DNA of 11,655 bases from an uncultured Gemmobacter sp. (GTDB taxonomy: Bacteria; Pseudomonadota; Alphaproteobacteria; Rhodobacterales; Rhodobacteraceae), in NCBI GenBank assembly GCA_937983495.1, contig CALKAA010000254.1, positions 1-11,655 on the forward strand. Direction: 5' to 3'. Position 1 is the stretch's first letter. The number at the start of each line of letters is the position of its first letter. Position numbers and translations under genes: made by a program. The notes below the pieces were generated by a model. That model worked only from the letters and a program-made list of their open reading frames with translations. It was not told the DNA's origin and did no database searches. Below are positions 6,604 to 11,655 of this stretch, piece by piece.

Positions 6604-7839
6604 ATGCGCGACATGGCGGCAGAGGGGGGGCGCGTATCCCGACGGCGGGTGTTCTACATCCCCGGCTATGACCCGATTCATCCGCGCCGCTATCGTGAGC
6701 TCTACCGGAAAGAGGGGGCAGCACAGGCGAGTTTGTCCGGCTATACGCTTGATCTCAAAGCGAAACGCGTGCCGGGCCCCTATGGTTGGCATGTCAGCGC
6801 CCAGATCGAAGATGCCAGGGTGGAAACAGATATCGAGGTTCTGGTCTGGTCTGACATCGTGCGCGATTCGATGGGGGCGACCATTCTGGCCACCTATCTG
6901 CAACTCTTGCGCACAGCCTGGGCTTATATTTCCACCGGGGCCTTGTTTCGCCTGATGCGGCTGCGCAAGGGGCCGATCATCGCGGCGCTTTATCCGATAT
7001 TTGCGCTGCTGCTGCAATTGGTGCTGGCGGTGCTTGCCGGGCTGCTGCTCAGCCGCAGCATTGGCTGGGCTTGGGAAGGGCCTTGGGGGCGGGCTACGGG
7101 CATTTTCGTGGGCGTCGCGGTCGCGGTGATGATTTTGCGATGGTTCAAGCGCAAGGATGGCAAGTTCTTCGCCTATTACCTGATGCACGACTATGCCTAT
7201 TCCGCGCAGGCGCTTGGGGCCAACCCGCCCGAGCTTGAGGCCCGGATGGCCGCCTTTCGCATGGAGGTGGAGGCGGCGTTGAAGGGGCCATATGACGAGG
7301 TTCTGGTCGTGGGGCATTCTTCTGGCGCGCATCTGGCGGTGTCGATCCTGGCCGATCTCTTGCGCGCGGGCCAGCCCACAGAGCCCGCGCTGTCGCTTCT
7401 GACATTGGGTCAGGTGGTGCCGATGGTCAGCTATTTGCCCGAGGCCCGGCGCTTGCGTGCCGATCTGGCTTATCTGTCAGTGCAAGAGGGGATCACTTGG
7501 GTCGATGTCACGGCACCTGGGGATGGCTGCGCCTTTGCCCTGTGCGATCCTGTCGCGGTGAGTGGCGTCGCACCGCAGGGGCAGCGCTGGCCGCTGATCT
7601 ATTCGGCGGCTTTCAGCAAAACCCTGAAACCGGAAACCTGGGAAAGCCTGCGGCGGCGCTATTTCCGCCTGCATTTTCAGTATCTTTGTGCCTTCGACAA
7701 CCTGCCGGGAGGGGTGTCGGATTATGACTATTTCCGCATTACGGCAGGACCGTTGACCTTGGGCCAACGCTTTGCCAGCCGACCTTCGTCGAAAAGCCGC
7801 ATTGACCGCGCCGCGAACCGCTATACCACTGTGGCATGA
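6604..7839 (+). CDS. Membrane-anchored alpha/beta-hydrolase-like protein, function unknown
   Basis: 411 aa. ATG 6604 is preferred because AGGAG (6594-6598) sits 5 nt upstream; a GTG at 6589 would place that site inside the gene. I do not recognise a named family. Seen: an N-terminal strand VFYIPGYDP (about 16-24) resembling the first strand and oxyanion turn of hydrolases; two hydrophobic segments, about 125-150 and 164-180, probably a membrane hairpin inserted in the domain; a nucleophile-elbow motif VVGHSSGAHLA with candidate Ser239 (G-H-S-S-G); a following acidic loop APGDG (D307) as a candidate triad Asp; and a possible catalytic His at 357 (RLHFQYL). This points to a serine hydrolase (esterase or lipase type) held at the membrane, but the triad is inferred. 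Its stop overlaps the P450 start (ATGA), so the two are translationally coupled and probably share a pathway. Substrate unknown. Confidence 0.8.
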   Translation: MRDMAAEGGRVSRRRVFYIPGYDPIHPRRYRELYRKEGAAQASLSGYTLDLKAKRVPGPYGWHVSAQIEDARVETDIEVLVWSDIVRDSMGATILATYLQLLRTAWAYISTGALFRLMRLRKGPIIAALYPIFALLLQLVLAVLAGLLLSRSIGWAWEGPWGRATGIFVGVAVAVMILRWFKRKDGKFFAYYLMHDYAYSAQALGANPPELEARMAAFRMEVEAALKGPYDEVLVVGHSSGAHLAVSILADLLRAGQPTEPALSLLTLGQVVPMVSYLPEARRLRADLAYLSVQEGITWVDVTAPGDGCAFALCDPVAVSGVAPQGQRWPLIYSAAFSKTLKPETWESLRRRYFRLHFQYLCAFDNLPGGVSDYDYFRITAGPLTLGQRFASRPSSKSRIDRAANRYTTVA

Positions 7840-9200
7840 CCCCGCCCAAACCCATTCCCCGGCCTGACAAGGTTTCGCTCTGGCGCTATTTCCGGCTGTT
7901 TCGCCGCGACATCCTCTCGGCCCAACCGGCACGGCTTTATCGGGCCTGGATGGCAGAATTCCGTACGCCCTTCTTCCGCAGCTATATGTGCAACGATCCG
8001 GCACTGGTGGATCTGGTGCTGAAACAGCGCCCGGCGGACTTTCCGAAATCCACCCGGATTGCCGAAGGGCTGCGGCCTTTGCTGGGGCAATCGGTCTTTG
8101 TGACCAATGGCGCGCAATGGGAGCGCCAGCGGCGAATCATAGACCCGGCTTTCGAGGGCGGGCGGCTGCGGGACACTTTCCCGGCGATCTGGGCTGCGGG
8201 CATGGCGATGGTGGCCCGGTTGGCCTCAAAGGCTGACGGCCAAGCGGTGGAAATGGAGTTTGAAACCAGTCATGCAGCGGCGGATGTGATCTTTCGCACC
8301 TTGTTTTCGATCCCGATCGAGAATGAGCTGGCGGGGGCGGTTTTTCACGAATTTCGCGCCCATCAGCAGGCGCAGCCGGTGGTCAATCTGGGCGCGCTGC
8401 TGCCGTTGCCACGCTGGTTTCCGCGGTTTCACAGCCGCGCCACGCGTCAGACCGCGGCGCGCATTCGTCGTCTGATCACCGATCTGACCGCTGCGCGGGC
8501 GACGGCCATTGCTGCGGGCGCAGCTCCCGATGATCTGGCGACCAAGATCATGACGCTGCCAGACCCGGAAACCGGCCAACGCTTCAATACGGCTGAAATG
8601 GTTGACCAGGTGGCGATCTTCTTTCTGGCTGGGCATGAGACTTCAGCCTCGGCACTGGCCTGGGCGCTGTATCTGCTGGCCACGCACCCCGAATGGCAGG
8701 AGCGTCTGGCGCAGGAAGCACAGGCAGAGCTGACCCATGAGCAGGATTTCGGTCAGCTTGGCCGCCTGAAAATTGCCCGCGCGGTATTTCGTGAGGCGTT
8801 GCGACTATATCCGCCTGTGCCAATGATGGTGCGTGAGACACGATGCCCGGTGCAATTGCGGGATCGCGAGGCCCCGGCAAGGGCACAGGTGGTGTTAAGC
8901 CCCTGGCATCTGCACCGCCATGAACGCATCTGGGATGACCCCGACAGCTTTGATCCGGCGCGCTTTGACGCGGAGAATGGCAAACAGGGATTGCGCAGCG
9001 CCTATATTCCATTCTCGGCTGGCCCAAGGGTCTGCCCGGGTGCAGGTTTTGCCATGGTGGAAGGCCCACTGTTGCTGGCACAGCTTTTGCGCGACTATCG
9101 CGTGACGGCTCTGCCTGACCGCATCCCCGAACCTGTCGCCTATCTGACGGTGCGGGCCAAGAATGGCATCTGGCTGCGGTTGGAGCCACGACGCCTGTGA
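7836..9200 (+). CDS. Cytochrome P450
   Basis: 454 aa, soluble bacterial P450 with no N-terminal membrane anchor. Family role: haem-thiolate monooxygenase using O2 and two electrons from a ferredoxin or similar donor. Seen: I-helix oxygen-activation motif AGHETS (265-270); K-helix ExxR, E320 to R323 (EALR); haem-binding loop FSAGPRVCPG with proximal Cys400, a full match to FxxGxRxCxG; PERF-like region DPDSFDPARF (368-377). All core residues are present, so it should be active. The ATG is part of an ATGA overlap with the stop of the hydrolase-like gene. No ferredoxin or ferredoxin reductase is in the window, so electrons must come from elsewhere. The subfamily and substrate cannot be read from the sequence; the coupling to a membrane hydrolase hints at a lipid-like substrate, which is only inference. 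The stop codon at 9198-9200 abuts the 3' end of the tmRNA on the other strand. Confidence 0.95.
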   Translation: MTPPKPIPRPDKVSLWRYFRLFRRDILSAQPARLYRAWMAEFRTPFFRSYMCNDPALVDLVLKQRPADFPKSTRIAEGLRPLLGQSVFVTNGAQWERQRRIIDPAFEGGRLRDTFPAIWAAGMAMVARLASKADGQAVEMEFETSHAAADVIFRTLFSIPIENELAGAVFHEFRAHQQAQPVVNLGALLPLPRWFPRFHSRATRQTAARIRRLITDLTAARATAIAAGAAPDDLATKIMTLPDPETGQRFNTAEMVDQVAIFFLAGHETSASALAWALYLLATHPEWQERLAQEAQAELTHEQDFGQLGRLKIARAVFREALRLYPPVPMMVRETRCPVQLRDREAPARAQVVLSPWHLHRHERIWDDPDSFDPARFDAENGKQGLRSAYIPFSAGPRVCPGAGFAMVEGPLLLAQLLRDYRVTALPDRIPEPVAYLTVRAKNGIWLRLEPRRL

Positions 9201-9293
9201 CGGGGAGAAGTGCAGGTTTCTGTTGCCAGGTACCTGCGAACCCCGCCTTACGCGGCTAAGCGCAAGGGCTTAAGTTTCGGTTACCCGAGCTGC

Positions 9294-9332
9294 TTACGCA
9301 GCCAGAGCGACCGGAGCACGGTTGTCGTTGGC
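9294..9332 (-). other. tmRNA proteolysis-tag reading frame
   Basis: Thirteen codons, GCC to TAA, encode ANDNRAPVALAA. Together with the alanine carried by the tmRNA itself, this gives an AANDNRAPVALAA tag. The ALAA ending is the usual signal for ClpXP-type degradation, and AND at the start is the common SspB-related part. The resume codon is GCC. Confidence 0.93.
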
Positions 9333-9417
9333 AACTGTACTTTTGGACCGATAACGGTGGTACCTCACCGAGCGAAAGCTGGCCTCTTTAGACGTTCGTC
9401 GATCCTGTTTCGGCCCC

Positions 9418-9440
9418 CTCCGCCCCCAACGAGGGAGTAT
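9418..9440 (-). other. Intervening spacer of the permuted tmRNA precursor
   Basis: This segment joins the CCA end of the acceptor piece (9441) to the first G of the coding piece (9417). It should be excised when the precursor matures, leaving two RNA chains held together by base pairing. It contains CTCCCTC and GGGGGCGGAG, which can pair partly with each other. The boundaries come from the acceptor-stem pairing. Confidence 0.8.
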
Positions 9441-9529
9441 TGGTGGAGCCGCCGGGTACCGCCCCCGGGTCCGATCCGCTTATTACAGGTGCGTTTATCG
9501 CCATAGTCCGGGCGAACCCGAACGGCTCA

Positions 9530-9558
9530 GATATAGGCGCGATGGGGGCGGGGTGCAA
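9530..9558 (-). promoter_or_regulatory. Probable promoter of ssrA (tmRNA)
   Basis: On the minus strand TTGCAC (9558-9553) is followed after exactly 17 nt by TATATC (9535-9530). The first tmRNA stem starts a few nt further on. It also lies just after the terminator of the upstream minus-strand gene, so the tmRNA needs its own promoter here. Both boxes match the sigma-70 consensus 4 of 6. Confidence 0.65.
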
Positions 9559-9572
9559 GGCAGCGCAAAAGC

Positions 9573-9599
9573 AAAAGGCCCGGACAGGGCCGGGCCTTT
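9573..9599 (-). terminator. Intrinsic terminator of the solute-binding protein gene
   Basis: Minus strand: AAAGGCCCGG, loop CCCTGT, CCGGGCCTTTT, a 10-bp perfect stem with a T-run and a second TTTT close behind. It starts 25 nt after the stop codon of the binding-protein gene (9624-9626) and separates that gene from the tmRNA promoter. Confidence 0.88.
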
Positions 9600-9623
9600 C
9601 GTCAGGTTCTGGGCCGGCAGGGA

Positions 9624-10670
9624 TCAGAAGCCTGCCTTGATCGCCTCGAATTCCTCGATCATCTTGGTGCGGAAATCGGTCGGCACCGGGGTCTGGGCAA
9701 AGAGCGTGGTGGTCACCGGGTCGATATAGGCGGCCTTCTGGGCATCCTCGGGAACCGATTTCATGGCCACGTCATTCGACAGCGCGTAGCCCAAACCCTC
9801 CATCAGCGCGACGGCCGAGGTCGGGGCCAGCAGCGCATTGATGAAGTCATAGGCCTTGTCTTCCTTGCCAGGGCCGTTCTTCAGGTTGACATAGCCACAG
9901 AACCAGGTGGCGGCCCCCTCTGCCGGGCTGCGGTTGAAGCCGACCGGGAAATTCTCGCCCTTCAGCGTCGCCACGCCATCATTCCACGACCAGGCGACCA
10001 AGACCTCGCCCGTCGCCATCAGCTGCGCCATCTCCGCCGGGTCCGACCAATAGGCGCGCACATTCGGATGCACAGCGCGCAGCCAGTCGGCGGCGGCCTG
10101 GAATTGCTCATCGGTCACATTGTCCCAGGATGTGACACCCGTGGCAAGGAAAGCCAGCGACCACACGTCATCGGTCGAATCGGGCAGAGAGATGCGGCCT
10201 GCATATTTCGGGTCTTCAAACACCTTCAGGCTGGCCACATCGGCTTCGGGCACGTCCTTGGTGTTATAGGCGATGGCGGTATAGGCGTAGTCGGTCGGGA
10301 TGAACCAGACGCCCGCATCATCCTTGAATATCTCGCTGGCCAGCATCCGCGGTGCGATATTGCCGAATTCCGGGATTTTCGAGGTATCCCAGGGTTCGAT
10401 CAGGTCTGCCTCGCGATAGCGGCCGACATGGGCGGCGCAGGGGTGCGCGACATCGGTCTTGAAGCCGGAAGAAACTTTCTGGAAGGCCTCATCGTCATCG
10501 GCAAAGAACGAATAGGTCGGCTTGGCACCATGCTTGGCGACGTAATCGGTCAGCAATCCGTCGATCTCCCAGCCGGCCCAGTCCAGCACCGTCAACTCGC
10601 CGTCAGCGGCATAGGCGGGAAGGGCAAGGGCAAGGGCTGCACCGGACAGAAGGGTCATGCGAATGGTCAT
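9624..10670 (-). CDS. PotD-like periplasmic solute-binding protein of an ABC transporter
   Basis: 348 aa. ATG at 10670 with GAGGAG about 5-6 nt upstream on the minus strand. Seen: Sec signal peptide, a short basic start then a hydrophobic stretch ending LPAYA, with cleavage near residue 21 or 22; the mature part opens LTVLDWAGWEIDGLL, a pattern of the spermidine/putrescine (PotD/PotF) cluster of binding proteins, which deliver polyamine-like or related ligands to an inner-membrane ABC permease. Later parts also fit: WFIPTDYAYTAIAYNTKDV, YAGRISLPDSTDDVWSLAFLA, LVAWSWNDG. Two cysteines in the mature protein (PCAAH and WFCGY) could form a disulfide. The ligand is not defined by what I can see. 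It is transcribed alone: a divergent gene lies upstream and a terminator plus tmRNA downstream, so permease and ATPase genes must be elsewhere. Confidence 0.9.
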   Translation of the reverse strand: MTIRMTLLSGAALALALPAYAADGELTVLDWAGWEIDGLLTDYVAKHGAKPTYSFFADDDEAFQKVSSGFKTDVAHPCAAHVGRYREADLIEPWDTSKIPEFGNIAPRMLASEIFKDDAGVWFIPTDYAYTAIAYNTKDVPEADVASLKVFEDPKYAGRISLPDSTDDVWSLAFLATGVTSWDNVTDEQFQAAADWLRAVHPNVRAYWSDPAEMAQLMATGEVLVAWSWNDGVATLKGENFPVGFNRSPAEGAATWFCGYVNLKNGPGKEDKAYDFINALLAPTSAVALMEGLGYALSNDVAMKSVPEDAQKAAYIDPVTTTLFAQTPVPTDFRTKMIEEFEAIKAGF

Positions 10671-10894
10671 GGAGGCTCCTCGGTTGGTGGTGGGGCGCTT
10701 GTCTCGCGTGTCTCGCGCCCGCAGATAGCAAGACGCTAAGCGAGGGGGGCGGGCCGCTCAAGCCAAATCTGGGTGATCCAGCGGCAGCATGGCACGATTT
10801 CGCGCATTTGATCAAAAATGAAGCGCGACCCTCCTGTCAGCTTGCGGCCTGCACGGGCCTCGGGCAGGATTGCGGCGCAACAGGAGGTGCAAAG
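10671..10894. promoter_or_regulatory. 224-bp divergent control region, solute-binding protein / aminotransferase
   Basis: This region holds the start signals of both divergent genes. Two candidate sites stand out. One is a tandem 9-mer, GTCTCGCGT at 10701-10709 and GTCTCGCGC at 10710-10718, about 31-48 bp upstream of the binding-protein ATG. The other is a perfect palindrome TTTGATCAAA at 10807-10816, about 79 bp upstream of the aminotransferase ATG. A weak minus-strand -35-like TTGAGC is near 10760. Neither site can be tied to a known regulator from the sequence. Confidence 0.4.
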
Positions 10895-11655
10895 ATGCCG
10901 CAAGATCAGGCGGGCCGGATGGCTCTCGATATGGATTTCGTTCGCAGCCAGTTTCCGGCTTTTGCCGCCAAGCCGCTGCAAGGGCAGGCTTTCTTTGAAA
11001 ATGCGGGTGGCTCTTATACCTGCCGTCAGGTGATTGACCGGCTGACGCGCTTTTACACCGAGCGCAAGGTGCAGCCCTATGCGCCCTATGAGGCCAGCAT
11101 CCTGGGCGGGGCCGAGATGGACGAGGCGCGGGAACGTTTGGCCGCCATGATGGGCGTGGCCACGGAGGAGCTGTCTTTTGGCCCGTCCACCAGTGCCAAT
11201 ACCTTTGTGCTGGCCAATGCGGTGCGCCTGTGGCTGCGGGGCCGGGATGCGGCGATCGTGGTGACCAATCAGGATCACGAGGCCAATTCCGGCGTCTGGC
11301 GGCGTCTGGCCGATGAGGGGGTAGAGGTGCGCGAATGGCGCATCGACCCGGAGACGGGGCATCTGGACCCTGCGGGGCTGAAAGCGCTTCTGGCTGATGG
11401 CAAGGTGCGGTTGGTCTGTTTTCCGCATTGCTCCAACGTGGTGGCCGCAATCAACCCGGTGGCCGAGATCTGCGCCATGGCGCGGGCGGCAGGGGCTTTC
11501 ACTTGCGTCGATGGCGTCAGCTATGCGCCGCATGGCTTTCCGGATATTCCGGCGCTCGGGGCAGATGTCTATCTGTTCTCGGCCTATAAAACCTATGGGC
11601 CACATCAGGGCATCATGGTGTTGCGGCGCGAGATCGGGGCGGCGTTGCCAGATCG
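10895..11655 (+). CDS. Class V aminotransferase, cysteine-desulfurase-like (3' end outside window)
   Basis: The first 253 residues are visible and the frame is open to the right edge. ATG 10895 is chosen for AGGAGG about 7 nt upstream; in-frame ATGs at 10919 and 10931 lack this. Fold type I PLP enzyme. Seen: NAGGS near residue 36-40; phosphate-loop region GPSTSANTF (96-104); NQDHEANSGVWRRLA (125-139); cofactor-ring Asp206 in VDGVSYAPH; and the PLP Schiff-base Lys232 in FSAYKTYGPHQG. Compared with SufS/CsdA-type desulfurases, the DGAQ motif is DGVS and SGHK is SAYK, so it belongs to a side branch (TIGR01976-like, from memory) often called cysteine desulfurase family protein without proof. The catalytic Cys loop would lie beyond the window. 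It is divergent from a polyamine-type binding protein. The reaction is uncertain: desulfurase, or another PLP lyase or transaminase. Confidence 0.88.
   Translation, partial: MPQDQAGRMALDMDFVRSQFPAFAAKPLQGQAFFENAGGSYTCRQVIDRLTRFYTERKVQPYAPYEASILGGAEMDEARERLAAMMGVATEELSFGPSTSANTFVLANAVRLWLRGRDAAIVVTNQDHEANSGVWRRLADEGVEVREWRIDPETGHLDPAGLKALLADGKVRLVCFPHCSNVVAAINPVAEICAMARAAGAFTCVDGVSYAPHGFPDIPALGADVYLFSAYKTYGPHQGIMVLRREIGAALPD

Larger units (their letters stand above)
9201..9525 (-). ncRNA. ssrA: tmRNA, circularly permuted two-piece type (ssrA)
   Basis: Rescues stalled ribosomes by acting as tRNA-Ala and then as a short mRNA. Read on the minus strand, the acceptor piece comes first. Its T-arm is CCGGG / CCCGG with a 7-nt loop GGCGGTA, followed by CGGCTCC and ACCA, with the CCA end at 9441. 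A spacer of about 23 nt follows (9440-9418), then the coding piece begins GGGGCCG at 9417. GGGGCCG pairs with CGGCTCC and leaves a G-U third pair, the alanine identity element. The tag frame at 9332-9294 encodes ANDNRAPVALAA and ends in TAA. The stop sits in the loop of GCTGC-GTAA-GCAGC, and other small stems follow. The outer ends are approximate: the 5' end is inferred from the promoter (a GTTCGGG-TTCG-CCCGGAC hairpin follows), and the 3' end from a CGGGG/CCCCG pair reaching 9201. The permuted order is known for alphaproteobacteria; processing should remove the spacer. Confidence 0.95.

Noticed and set aside
6550..7332. A 260-codon open frame on the minus strand opposite the hydrolase-like gene.
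   Set aside because: The plus-strand gene has a ribosome-binding site, motifs and an overlap with the P450; the minus frame has none of these.
9441..9480. A possible tRNA 3' half (T-arm and CCA).
   Set aside because: There is no anticodon arm; the acceptor strand pairs with a G-rich 5' end downstream, which identifies a permuted tmRNA.
9210..9506. A 98-codon open frame on the plus strand, downstream of the P450.
   Set aside because: It lies entirely antisense to the tmRNA, whose structure and tag explain this DNA.

Overview
The window is GC-rich chromosomal DNA that looks like a member of the Rhodobacteraceae (Alphaproteobacteria). Three things point there: a circularly permuted, two-piece tmRNA gene, a lineage trait of alphaproteobacteria; an RNase E with a long charged insert in its S1 domain and an RRGWWS-type C-terminal tail; and a DctB/DctD pair whose regulator lacks GAFTGA. 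I see no mobile element, CRISPR array, tRNA or rRNA. The genes look like core or stable accessory genes, with no sign of an island. The family placement is from memory, not from a search.

Layout: (1) 1-1977, plus: the end of a DctB-like sensor kinase, cut just after its phospho-accepting histidine, then a DctD-like response regulator 7 nt later. (2) 1978-2660: about 680 nt without a gene. It holds a stem-loop cluster with a GAGGATATTT tail, probably a dispersed Rhodobacteraceae intergenic repeat, and then the long leader of rne with a candidate promoter and three GC-rich hairpins. (3) 2661-5357, plus: RNase E. (4) 5389-5417: a strong bidirectional terminator between rne and the convergent gene. 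(5) 5417-5665, minus: a TusA-type sulfur-carrier protein, divergent from (6) 5781-9200, plus: ccdA, a membrane-anchored alpha/beta-hydrolase-like protein of unknown function, and a cytochrome P450. The last two overlap by ATGA. (7) About 9201-9525, minus: permuted ssrA (tmRNA), ending back to back with the P450 stop codon. (8) 9624-10670, minus: a PotD-like periplasmic solute-binding protein with its own terminator and no transporter partners in view. (9) 10895 to the right edge, plus: the start of a class V, cysteine-desulfurase-like aminotransferase, divergent from the binding protein.

How they work together: the kinase and regulator should form one signalling pair, but the regulator lacks the sigma-54 contact loop and has an altered Walker B, so it probably does not work as a classical sigma-54 activator. 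RNase E and tmRNA both serve RNA and translation quality control, but each has its own transcription signals. TusA and CcdA both handle thiol or persulfide chemistry and share a 115-bp divergent promoter region. The hydrolase-like protein and P450 are translationally coupled and probably share a substrate or pathway; this is the least understood part of the window.
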